A stretch of DNA of 38,945 bases from Candidatus Egerieousia equi (GTDB lineage: Bacteria > Bacteroidota > Bacteroidia > Bacteroidales > UBA932): assembly GCA_018065035.1 (NCBI GenBank), contig JAGHUC010000015.1:1-38945 (forward strand). Reading direction: 5' to 3'. The position numbers and the translations under genes are program-made. Of the stretch, positions 15,246 to 23,032 are shown one piece after another (positions within the stretch are counted from its first letter, which is position 1; the number at the start of each line of letters is the position of its first letter). The notes beneath the pieces are model-generated. The model saw nothing but the letters and a program-made list of their open reading frames with translations, did not search any database and had not been told where the DNA came from.

Positions 15246-15635
15246 ATAAAGGATTCGCTTATGTTTGATATATAAGGTATATCTCCATCTGAAGGAATGT
15301 TGACTTTGACACATAGCCGAGCATACTCCGGAGAAACTCATGCGGCACATGATTCCTGCAGTTGATTCCGTATGGTGGTCGACCATGGTTCGGAATACAT
15401 AGTATGAATTAAAGGAGGAACCTGGTTTTAATATTTTCTTCCACGAAAAAGGTGATTAAGATATTTGTGTAGAAGTCAAGTATTGTGATTGTTTCCTATT
15501 TGCCACATATCTTTCAAATTCTATTGATGATGTAAAATCAGTTTGGTGTAAATCGTCAAGTTTTAATAATAGAATCAATGCAAGAGTTGAGGCAATTATC
15601 ACTCGAATACTCACCATCAAATTAATTACGAATCA
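15246..15635 (+). other. 390-bp gene-poor stretch, possibly a decayed gene
   Basis: No intact gene is seen. One plus-strand frame has long open stretches broken by TAG (15400-15402) and TAA (15457-15459). The piece 15403-15456 reads as protein (ELKEEPGFNIFFHEKGD), and the piece 15460-15636 stays open for 59 codons and ends in a TGA overlapping the ATG of the next gene, but has no start codon. This could be a decayed immunity or accessory gene between the nuclease and the Ntn hydrolase. A 10-bp palindrome TGGTCGACCA lies at 15376-15385. No clear TAnnTTTG box was found. Confidence 0.35.
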
Positions 15636-16889
15636 ATGACAGCTATCGTTGGAATACTTAACAAGCACGGTGTGGCCATTGCCGCAGACAGCGCAGTTAC
15701 CGTTGGGAACGGGGATAACGTCAAAATTTACAATACAAGTCAAAAGATTTTCAAATTGTCTGAAAAGAATCCTTTGGCTTTGATGATTTATGACTCAGCG
15801 TCATTTATGGGGATTCCATGGGATGTTATTATTGATATGTATCGAAATGAGCGAGGAGAAAGAACATTCGACAAAGTTCAGGACTACGCAAATGATTTCT
15901 TGAAGTTCCTCGGTGATTTTGATTTTGTGAAAAGCGAAGAAGACCAGCGCGATTATTTGATTCGTGAGATGTTCACAGTATATGACAAACTAGTAACGGC
16001 CATAAAGGCACGAGCTGAAGATGATATTAAGCATATTGAAAATCTCACAGATGAAAGTGCGGAGAGAATCTATTCTATGCACTCTGAAAATGTCCATAAA
16101 GAATTCGCAGATCTTTGCAATGAAGTAGGGAAAGTTGACGGGTTGTCAGACTACACTTATCAAAGATTCTGCAAGCAGATTGCCGAACCGCTGGAATATG
16201 TCATAAATGAGGTTCTTGAAATGAATTTGGAAGAAGCGGAAAAGGAACAGTGGCAAAATGATTTCTTCAATTATCTGACATCAAAATTCTTTTATAATCA
16301 GACAGGCCTTGTCTTTATTGGATTTGGCAGCAAGGATATATATCCATCGTCTTATTCAGCTTTTGTTTCTGGTGTATTCAATGGGCGTTTGAGATGGGTT
16401 GAGGATGACAAGAATGAAATAACCAACAGACACTCATCATTAATCTCACCATACGCGCAAACCGACGTAATGATGACTATGATGAAGGGCATTGCCCCCG
16501 CATTCTATAATCAAATATTTGAATCGCAAAAATCCTCTATTGAGAGAACCAAAGAGAAGATAACTGCTAAATTGTCGGAACTCGGAATTTCGGAGGAAGT
16601 CTTGGAGCAGGTAACTAATATGGAAACGGAAGATATACAGAAATCTTTCGAAGAGGAAATAGGAACATTCATGGATGAGAATTACATTCAAGGAGTGGTT
16701 GATGCCGTTGACTCATTTAACTTGGAAGATATGGCCAATATGGCGGAGAGTTTGATATCTATCACCAACCTGCAAAGGCACTTTTCTTCGTCTGAAGAAT
16801 CCGTTGGAGGTCCTATAGAAGTTGCCATCATTACTCGCGGCAGTGGTTTTAAATGGGTAAAACATCGCAATGTCCCTGCCGTTGATTAA
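15636..16889 (+). CDS. Ntn-hydrolase (HslV/proteasome-beta-like) protein with a long unique C-terminus, 417 aa
   Basis: The first 40 residues match the start of HslV/proteasome beta subunits: Met-Thr (T2 would become the N-terminal nucleophile after Met removal), GVAIAADSAVT with D18 in the place of catalytic Asp17, and SQKIFKL with K37 in the place of Lys33. Residues up to about 210 could complete this fold. HslV is about 175 aa, so roughly 200 residues are extra: acidic, helical, with a coiled-coil-like part near 300-350. A free-standing threonine peptidase is the simplest guess. The gene lies in an accessory block after the nuclease operon, and a broken second copy of its 3' end follows. 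No partner unfoldase (HslU-like) is visible nearby. Confidence 0.7.
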   Translation: MTAIVGILNKHGVAIAADSAVTVGNGDNVKIYNTSQKIFKLSEKNPLALMIYDSASFMGIPWDVIIDMYRNERGERTFDKVQDYANDFLKFLGDFDFVKSEEDQRDYLIREMFTVYDKLVTAIKARAEDDIKHIENLTDESAERIYSMHSENVHKEFADLCNEVGKVDGLSDYTYQRFCKQIAEPLEYVINEVLEMNLEEAEKEQWQNDFFNYLTSKFFYNQTGLVFIGFGSKDIYPSSYSAFVSGVFNGRLRWVEDDKNEITNRHSSLISPYAQTDVMMTMMKGIAPAFYNQIFESQKSSIERTKEKITAKLSELGISEEVLEQVTNMETEDIQKSFEEEIGTFMDENYIQGVVDAVDSFNLEDMANMAESLISITNLQRHFSSSEESVGGPIEVAIITRGSGFKWVKHRNVPAVD

Positions 16890-16899
16890 CGCAATATAA

Positions 16900-16956
16900 G
16901 AAATACACAGACCTAGCGGTGGTGGTTTCCAGTGGGTAAAACATCAGCTTGCTTGA
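16900..16956 (+). pseudogene. orphan 3' end homologous to the preceding Ntn-hydrolase gene
   Basis: Eleven bases after the stop codon of the 15636 gene, another frame encodes SGGGFQWVKHQLA and a stop. It aligns with the true end RGSGFKWVKHRNVPAVD, and 12 nt (GGGTAAAACATC) are identical. It is preceded by an in-frame TAA (16897-16899). This looks like the tail of a replaced or recombined second copy of the gene. Confidence 0.6.
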
Positions 16957-16980
16957 TAGATTAATAATAGATAATATTTT

Positions 16981-17403
16981 ATGAAACTTTCAATTCCTTT
17001 CTCTGAGATAGCGGAGATTATCAAGACGAAAAGCGGCAGGGAGGTGGTTCTGGCGCAGAAAGATGAAAAAACCATCGCTGTGGAATATGTCATGAAAATG
17101 ACTCTTCCATTGGTGGGGGAGATTTCTAAGAGCTTCGGGGCTGATCTGAGGCTGGTGGGCATTGAGGGGGAGAAGGTTCATCTGAAATACGAGGTCTGCG
17201 GGGCTTTGAATATGGTTATCAGGGGTGGATTGGCTCTTTTTCCTGAGTATGCGAATCAGAAATATTTCACTGTTGATGGTAATGATGTCACAGTGCATCT
17301 GGATGCCATTGAGAATGTGCATGAGGCTTTGCAGCGGATTGATGTCAAGTCCGTTGAATTTGTGCCTGAGGGGGCTGTGGCGGAGTTCTCAGTGAAGTTG
17401 TAG
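16981..17403 (+). CDS. hypothetical protein, 140 aa
   Basis: Not recognised. A compact soluble alternating alpha/beta protein without cysteine motifs, signal or membrane helix. It begins with MKLSIPFSEIAEIIKTKSGR and ends in a beta-rich segment. The motif VEFVPEGAVAEFSVKL closes the chain. It lies 24 bp after the Ntn-hydrolase remnant and is less AT-rich than the nuclease operon, so it may have come from another source. Its own promoter is not obvious. Confidence 0.65.
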   Translation: MKLSIPFSEIAEIIKTKSGREVVLAQKDEKTIAVEYVMKMTLPLVGEISKSFGADLRLVGIEGEKVHLKYEVCGALNMVIRGGLALFPEYANQKYFTVDGNDVTVHLDAIENVHEALQRIDVKSVEFVPEGAVAEFSVKL

Positions 17404-17437
17404 GTTGGCTAAGCCGTCCCCGTCATTCGGCGGAATA

Positions 17438-17492
17438 TTTGCAGAGTCGTTGCATATTTTACTGGAAAATTTGCAGTGGCTCTGCATATTTT
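17438..17492 (+). repeat. distal pair of phased direct repeats upstream of AAA ATPase 2
   Basis: TTTGCAGAGTCGTTGCATATTTT (split here only for reference: 17438-17460) and its variant at 17470-17492 share TTTGCAG at the start and TGCATATTTT at the end, with starts 32 bp apart. Each is also an imperfect inverted repeat (TGCAG...CTGCA in the second). Confidence 0.6.
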
Positions 17493-17539
17493 CATCTTTT
17501 ACGTATCCACTCTGGCTGCTGCAAGTTCCCAATGAATAG

Positions 17540-17590
17540 TTGGAAAAATGTCAATTATTATCTATTTTTGCCTTGGAAAAATGTAAAATT
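17540..17590 (+). repeat. proximal direct repeats bracketing the -7 box of AAA ATPase 2
   Basis: TTGGAAAAATGT occurs at 17540-17551 and 17573-17584, with starts 33 bp apart, and both are followed by an AA(A)ATT-like tail. The first supplies the -33 TTG, the second covers the transcription start, and the -7 box lies between. This is what an operator that shuts off the promoter would look like. Confidence 0.65.
17563..17570 (+). promoter_or_regulatory. -7 promoter box of AAA ATPase 2
   Basis: TATTTTTG matches TAnnTTTG. TTG at 17540-17542 is 20 bp upstream, a good -33 element. The ATG follows at 17618. Confidence 0.6.
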
Positions 17591-17617
17591 GAACCAGATT
17601 CGGTATTGGATTAGTGT

Positions 17618-18985
17618 ATGATAAGCAGAAAACTAGATGATTATATAGAGCGTCACTTTGCAAATAACAAGTCTTCGCTCCTGCTCAAGGGCGCTCGTCA
17701 GGTTGGAAAGACTTTCGCAATACGCAAGTATGCCAGAAAGCATGGGATGAATCTGATAGAGATCAATTTCTATCAGGATGCCGCTGCACGGAAGTTGTTT
17801 GCAGGAGCTGAAAGTGCAAAGGAGGTCCTCCTTAGAATATCTGCTCATACTCATAAGAAAACGTCACTTCCGAACACAATGATTTTCTTTGACGAGGTTC
17901 AGAAATGTCCGGATGTCGTTACCTGGATTAAATTTCTGGTGGACGAAGGAAGTTGCAGGTATGCGCTCAGCGGGAGTCTTCTGGGAGTTGAGTTCAGAGG
18001 AATAGAAAGTGTGCCTGTAGGTTACATGGCCGTCAAAGAAGTCTTTCCTCTTGACCTGGAGGAGTTCGCACGCACACTCGGTCTCTCGGATGAAGTCATT
18101 GACAGAGTGCGGCAGTCATTCGAAAACAAAAAGCCGGTGGATTCAGTCATTCATGACGCTCTGATGAAGATGGTACAGCTTTACCTGGTAGTTGGAGGAA
18201 TGCCGGCTGCGGTACAGGCATACCTGGACTCAAACGATCTTAACGTTGTGCAGGAGAAGCAGAATGAAATATTGAAACTGTACAAGTGGGACATCAGTCA
18301 GTATGACCAGGACAAGAAACTTGAAATCAATGATATCTTTGACCTTATTCCGTCTGAACTGAACGCCAGGAACAAGCGCTTCATACTCAAGAACCTTAAC
18401 GAACATGCGAGATTCTCCAGATATGAAGACAGTTTCATCTGGTTGAAGAATGCCGGAGTTGCAATACCCACGCTGAATGTTGTGGAACCGGTCCCTGCAT
18501 TCAAACTTAATGAGCAGAGGAATCTGTTCAAATTGTTCCAGAATGATGTAGGTATCCTTTGCTGCCAATATGCTTCGGGCATCCAGTTGAAGTTGCTGCA
18601 AGGAGAGATAAATCAGAATTATGGTGCTGTTTATGAGAATCTGGTTGCTCAGGAACTGTGTTGCCACGGCTTCTGCGGAGACGAACACGAGCTTCATTAT
18701 TTCAACAGCAAGAAACAGGGAGAACTGGATTTTGTGATAGTTCAGGATGGAGCAGTGATTCCGATAGAAGTGAAATCCGGGAAGGACTATGAACGTCACA
18801 ATGCTCTTAACAACGTCCTGAATGTCTTGAATTACGATATACCTGAAGCGTATGTTCTTTGCAATGACAATCTTATGGTCAAGGAAAAGAGAGTATATCT
18901 TCCAATCTATATGTTGATGTTCATTCAGAGTCATCCCATGCCGAAAGAGCAGATTTATACTCTGGATTTGAGCGGACTTAAATGA
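17618..18985 (+). CDS. AAA_14/DUF4143-type ATPase with PD-(D/E)XK-like domain, second paralogue
   Basis: A 455-aa protein. Walker A is KGARQVGKT (24-32), Walker B is IFFDEVQK (89-96), and the LSGSLLG segment is the family sensor region. The C-terminal nuclease-like core has E369-L-D371 and E384-V-K386, so unlike the paralogue at 4864 it keeps the full D...ExK set and might be catalytic. The two paralogues are only distantly alike. It starts 12 bp upstream of nothing else of its kind but ends 12 bp before the S1-AlbA-WYL gene, so the two are probably co-transcribed. The promoter is surrounded by phased direct repeats, and autoregulation is a plausible inference. Confidence 0.9.
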   Translation: MISRKLDDYIERHFANNKSSLLLKGARQVGKTFAIRKYARKHGMNLIEINFYQDAAARKLFAGAESAKEVLLRISAHTHKKTSLPNTMIFFDEVQKCPDVVTWIKFLVDEGSCRYALSGSLLGVEFRGIESVPVGYMAVKEVFPLDLEEFARTLGLSDEVIDRVRQSFENKKPVDSVIHDALMKMVQLYLVVGGMPAAVQAYLDSNDLNVVQEKQNEILKLYKWDISQYDQDKKLEINDIFDLIPSELNARNKRFILKNLNEHARFSRYEDSFIWLKNAGVAIPTLNVVEPVPAFKLNEQRNLFKLFQNDVGILCCQYASGIQLKLLQGEINQNYGAVYENLVAQELCCHGFCGDEHELHYFNSKKQGELDFVIVQDGAVIPIEVKSGKDYERHNALNNVLNVLNYDIPEAYVLCNDNLMVKEKRVYLPIYMLMFIQSHPMPKEQIYTLDLSGLK

Positions 18986-18997
18986 TAAAGAGACACA

Positions 18998-21874
18998 ATG
19001 GCAACAACAAATACTATGAGCAACGCACCTCTTTGGCTTGATATAAAGACTGAATACATAGACGAGAACTTTGAGAAAGTTCTGGAATATCTGTTCAAGG
19101 CATTTCTGAATCAGGACAGGCGGGACTCTTTCTATAAGCTTACGCTTGACCTTTTGCAGAAAAGGGTTTCCAATCTTCTGGATGAACTGGCCAACAGGCC
19201 TGTTTTTGAGGATGAGGAGCTGTCGAAAAATAAAGAGGCTTATGAAGCAAGACACAAATTCGTGACAAGAATACTTGGCTTGTATCTGCTTGTGAATTCA
19301 GATTTGCAGGATTGGCATTGGGTCCATGTTTCAATGGCCATGAATCACAGCCTGTCCCAATTGGTGCCGCTCAACTTTTCACAGGAACTTATAGAAACCG
19401 GTGTTAAAATTATACTGGGAAAGGTGGAAAGGACTTCTCTGTTCGCTTGGAATGATATAATCAACTTCCAGCCTCAGATTCTAGCCCACAAGATTGTAAG
19501 CGGAATCAAGAGTTCGAATAAAAACAAATTCTCCGCCTCTCTTTACAAACAAGGTTCGTTGTCCATTGCTAAAGGTACAATGAAAATTGCCGCTATGGGA
19601 CGTATTGATTTCCTGAACAAAAACCTTGCCCAGTCAATCGGAATATTCGATGAGCAGATTCAGGTTTTGTCTGAAAAAGAGGATAAGGTAAAGAAATCCG
19701 AGGCAACTGACATCAACAAGCTTGAGGAGTTCGCAAGAAATTTCATTCTTGATCAACGTAAGATCCGGGAAATCAAACAAACGCAGAAACATTATGAAAT
19801 AGGCGATAAGTTGAGGGTGGTTATCACAGGTTTCAGTGAGAAAGGCATTCTTGTTGAAAGTCTGGATTCCGATTACGAAAAATTCACAGGAACGGTCCTT
19901 ATAAATCAAAGCCTGCTTTACTATGATTACTCGGATTTCAGGAAGTATCTTCAAGTTGGAGATGAAATACAAGTGAACATACTTGGAATCAAGAACTCAA
20001 CATGTTCCATAAATGATGAATTCTCCAGTTTCATTATAGATGAACGTGCGTGTGAGGATTTCGGCAATGAGGTTCTGGCAATGTATATGGAAGACAACAC
20101 TGACAGGAACGGATTGAAAAAGATTGTATGGCTCACGGACAGAGGGTATCCTGCATACAGCTTCAATGTAGAGGGCATTGAACGAGGCGAGTTCGCATAT
20201 ATTAGAATTGTAAGTCACGGGCAGGACAGGTTCTTCAGTTATATAAATGCGGAGTTTTTAGAAAAGACAGAGGAAAATTTCGAATATGACATTATTCGCA
20301 AAGAATGTATTGAGAGTTTCACGTTCGAGCCCGCATGCAAGTCCAGTGACAATGATGCCAATACGCTCAGCCCGGTAATGGTTTCGGAATTGTGCCGTAT
20401 CCTCTATACTTATCAGCAGAAACTTACTCAACCTTCGGAAAGATACAGGATTCTTGCGGTTGCCAGATTCCTTGCGGAACTCACAGGAAATGAGAATGAT
20501 TCCAGTTACCTCAATTTTGTTTCGTCATACTTGTTGAATCTGGTGCTTTTTGCAAAGGGTGAAATCGAGCATATCAAACTTCCATCAACGGATGAACAGT
20601 TGGTAAAGCTTGAGTCCGTACAAAGAAGAATGGAACTTATCAGGTTGCTTCAGGCATACGGTAACGATGAGTGCAATGACTATCTGGGTGAAGTCATAAG
20701 CGGCACACAGGATGAATTGCTTAAAAAAGTGGCCGTGCTGGTTCAGTCCTGCAACCGCATTGACCACGTAATAAGCAAATCAATGCAGAACGTGATAAAG
20801 CGTGAAATCATTAAGAGTCTTTCAATTGATATGGCGGGCGAGGCGGATTTGGAAGAAGGCAACGGATCATATCTTGGCATTGAGAACAGCCGTCAGGAAT
20901 TCAAGACATCATTCTTCCATGCACCGGCCAATGCCAAGGAGCAGAATCAGCATTTGACAATATTCAAAGGAGTATGCGCATTTCTCAACAGCCAGGCTGG
21001 CGGCACGCTTTTCCTTGGAGTGAATGACCTTGGATATGTCAAAGGCGTTGCATCCGATATAGAATATATGGAAAAGACTGTTGTGAGCGGCAATTATCAT
21101 GGCATCGACGGTTACATACGCTACATTACCGATGAGGCAAAGAAGTACTTTGATCTCGGTGTTCTTACCCATATAAGAATCGAGCCTATGTATGATAACA
21201 ATGTTGTGGCCATAAATGCATTGCCATACGAGTACAATATTGTGTCACTGGAGGGAGTATCATATATTCGTCTGAACAGCGAGACAGTTGTACTTACCGA
21301 ACAGGCAAAGCGTCAGCTTTTTGACAAACGTGTTTTCTCAAATACTGAAAAATCGGCTAACGTAAACAATTTGCTGGAGGCTGTCCGTAACAAAAGGCAG
21401 GTTGTGCTGCACAACTACAGTTCTTCAAGCAGTGGGGAGGTTTCTGACAGGACAGTTGAGCCTTTTGCACTTACAACAGGCTATACGCATGTCTGGTGCT
21501 ATGATATTGACAAAAAGAGAAATTCCGTATTCAGGGCTGAGCGTATCGGGAGTGTGGAGATATTGAAAGATATGTGGGAGAACGAAGACTTGCACAGAGA
21601 GGAGAAAATGGATGCCTTCCACATGACAGGAGACGACAGCATCCATGCTGTTCTTAAACTGGACCTCATGGCAAAAAATCTTTTATGTGAAGAGTATCCT
21701 GATGCCAGAACCTCTCTTTCCAGCACTGGCGATGGCTGGACACTCGACATAAAAGTTCAGAAGATAGAAGGACTTGCACGTTTTTACATAGGCCTTGCCA
21801 GTCATATTGCCATTGTTGATTGTCCTGAACTTAACCAATATGTAAAGGATTATTCCAGAAAATATCTTGTGTAA
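18998..21874 (+). CDS. S1-like/AlbA_2 (Schlafen-like)/WYL multidomain protein, 958 aa
   Basis: Domains seen in order: an unassigned helical N-terminus (1-260); an S1/OB-like segment (about 265-345, from GDKLRVVITGFSEKGILVES); a helical middle; an AlbA_2/Schlafen-type domain (about 630-760, with SRQEFKTSFF and GGTLFLGVNDLGYVKG); and a WYL-type domain (about 785-850, with RTVEPFALTTGYTHVWCYD and VFRAERIGSV). AlbA_2 domains bind nucleic acid or nucleotide, and WYL domains sense ligands, often nucleic acid, in regulators and defence proteins. The S1 part suggests RNA. The combination reads as an RNA- or nucleic-acid-sensing protein. Its operon partner is the ATPase at 17618. A stand-alone WYL regulator lies convergent 37 bp downstream. 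Confidence 0.75.
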   Translation: MATTNTMSNAPLWLDIKTEYIDENFEKVLEYLFKAFLNQDRRDSFYKLTLDLLQKRVSNLLDELANRPVFEDEELSKNKEAYEARHKFVTRILGLYLLVNSDLQDWHWVHVSMAMNHSLSQLVPLNFSQELIETGVKIILGKVERTSLFAWNDIINFQPQILAHKIVSGIKSSNKNKFSASLYKQGSLSIAKGTMKIAAMGRIDFLNKNLAQSIGIFDEQIQVLSEKEDKVKKSEATDINKLEEFARNFILDQRKIREIKQTQKHYEIGDKLRVVITGFSEKGILVESLDSDYEKFTGTVLINQSLLYYDYSDFRKYLQVGDEIQVNILGIKNSTCSINDEFSSFIIDERACEDFGNEVLAMYMEDNTDRNGLKKIVWLTDRGYPAYSFNVEGIERGEFAYIRIVSHGQDRFFSYINAEFLEKTEENFEYDIIRKECIESFTFEPACKSSDNDANTLSPVMVSELCRILYTYQQKLTQPSERYRILAVARFLAELTGNENDSSYLNFVSSYLLNLVLFAKGEIEHIKLPSTDEQLVKLESVQRRMELIRLLQAYGNDECNDYLGEVISGTQDELLKKVAVLVQSCNRIDHVISKSMQNVIKREIIKSLSIDMAGEADLEEGNGSYLGIENSRQEFKTSFFHAPANAKEQNQHLTIFKGVCAFLNSQAGGTLFLGVNDLGYVKGVASDIEYMEKTVVSGNYHGIDGYIRYITDEAKKYFDLGVLTHIRIEPMYDNNVVAINALPYEYNIVSLEGVSYIRLNSETVVLTEQAKRQLFDKRVFSNTEKSANVNNLLEAVRNKRQVVLHNYSSSSSGEVSDRTVEPFALTTGYTHVWCYDIDKKRNSVFRAERIGSVEILKDMWENEDLHREEKMDAFHMTGDDSIHAVLKLDLMAKNLLCEEYPDARTSLSSTGDGWTLDIKVQKIEGLARFYIGLASHIAIVDCPELNQYVKDYSRKYLV

Positions 21875-21911
21875 GCGTTCCGTCCTCAACCAATATGCTC
21901 AAGGCCATATC

Positions 21912-22934
21912 TCAATGTTCATACATCAGGCATGCACTCTTCAGTCTTCTGTGAATTTTTGATACCAGTGATTTAGGTTTGAGGACCTTGATTCCTTCTG
22001 CGAATTCCAGCAGGGACTTCTCCAGCTCATAGTTCAGGCAAACGGTAATCTGAAATATTGCCGATCCGTCTTCATTCCTTTCAATAACCATTTGACTGCG
22101 ATGGAGTGGCTTTGTCTCAATGTAAGGGACCTGCGGAGCGGACGCCCAGAATCTCACCTCGGTCTCCCTGTCCATGGTGCCCGGAATTTTTGTAACGCCT
22201 ATCATATCCTTGAAGTAGGTTTCCGGGTCAAAGGACGAATCCTCCATGAAACTTTCATCTGCCGCTGCCCTCAGGTCCACTATCCGGTCAAGTGCCAGAT
22301 TTACAACATATTTGTCTCTTGGACCACGTCCGAACACGAACCAACGGTTCCGGTATTCCTTAAGAATATAGGGGCTGAAGGCATGAGTGTTCGGCAGGAG
22401 TGATTTGAACGACTGGTACGTGAGTATGACCGGTTGCTTTGCAATGATGGCCTTATATAATGGCGTAATGAAGTTAAGACCTTTCAGGCGCTCATTTGAC
22501 TCGAACCAGATGGCAGGCTTGCGTTCGTGCCTTACTGAACTGATATGGTCTTCAAGACGTCCTACCACATCTTCCATCCCGGAGAACCCGCTGAATCCTG
22601 AGAGTTGCTTCAAGACACCAACAGCTTCTCTCATCTGTTTGAGGTCTGACTCACTTACAGGAGTATTTGTTATGGAATAATTCGGCTCAGAATACCTGTA
22701 ATATTTGTTGTCATAGACCTCGATAGGCGCATTATATCCGAGTTCATCCGAGCGCATTTTCTGGATGTCCAGCTGAATGGTTCTCTTTGATACAAGCTCA
22801 TCCTTCCCCGTGAATTCGTTCAGAGCGTCGGAGCAGGCATCTATAAGGTTATCAAGGGTCCATCTCCTGCCTGTATTCCGCAGGCAGTTGTCTATGGTCT
22901 TATATCTCAGAAGGGCGTTCTTGTTTACCGGCAT
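21912..22934 (-). CDS. HTH-WYL transcriptional regulator, probably of rtcB
   Basis: A 340-aa protein. The N-terminus (about 1-75) is a winged helix-turn-helix (RYKTIDNCLRNTGRRWTLDN, then SKRTIQLDIQKMR as recognition helix). The middle (about 165-235) is a WYL domain with the usual pattern of AFSPYILKEYRNRWFVFGR and LALDRIVDL. The C-terminal 90 residues are the WCX-type extension. WYL regulators sense ligands such as single-stranded nucleic acid. It is divergent from rtcB, and a perfect palindrome at 22979-22997 overlaps its own -33 box, so it probably controls both itself and rtcB. The start ATG lies 20 bp after a clear -7 box. Confidence 0.88.
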   Translation of the reverse strand: MPVNKNALLRYKTIDNCLRNTGRRWTLDNLIDACSDALNEFTGKDELVSKRTIQLDIQKMRSDELGYNAPIEVYDNKYYRYSEPNYSITNTPVSESDLKQMREAVGVLKQLSGFSGFSGMEDVVGRLEDHISSVRHERKPAIWFESNERLKGLNFITPLYKAIIAKQPVILTYQSFKSLLPNTHAFSPYILKEYRNRWFVFGRGPRDKYVVNLALDRIVDLRAAADESFMEDSSFDPETYFKDMIGVTKIPGTMDRETEVRFWASAPQVPYIETKPLHRSQMVIERNEDGSAIFQITVCLNYELEKSLLEFAEGIKVLKPKSLVSKIHRRLKSACLMYEH

Positions 22935-22954
22935 AATGAAAGGCGTTATTTTTT

Positions 22955-22962
22955 CAAAAATA
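22955..22962 (-). promoter_or_regulatory. -7 promoter box of the WYL regulator
   Basis: On the minus strand TATTTTTG matches TAnnTTTG, with TTTG 20 bp upstream (plus-strand CAAA at 22983-22986). That -33 element falls inside the palindrome at 22979-22997. Confidence 0.65.
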
Positions 22963-22978
22963 TAAAATTTTCTTCAGC

Positions 22979-22997
22979 TACGCAAAAACATTGCGTA
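22979..22997. promoter_or_regulatory. palindromic operator between the WYL regulator and rtcB
   Basis: TACGCAA (22979-22985) and TTGCGTA (22991-22997) are perfect inverted repeats around a 5-bp centre. The site covers the -33 box of the regulator gene and lies just upstream of the rtcB start region, where a near-match -7 box (TTATTTTG, 23007-23014) is seen. Binding there by the WYL protein is an inference. Confidence 0.6.
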
Positions 22998-23032
22998 ACG
23001 ATGATTTTATTTTGCATTCAGAAACAAAAACA

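Noticed and set aside
22991..23032. TTG start for rtcB adding 14 residues
   Set aside because: It lies within the operator palindrome and upstream of a promoter-like box. The ATG at 23033 begins the conserved family sequence.
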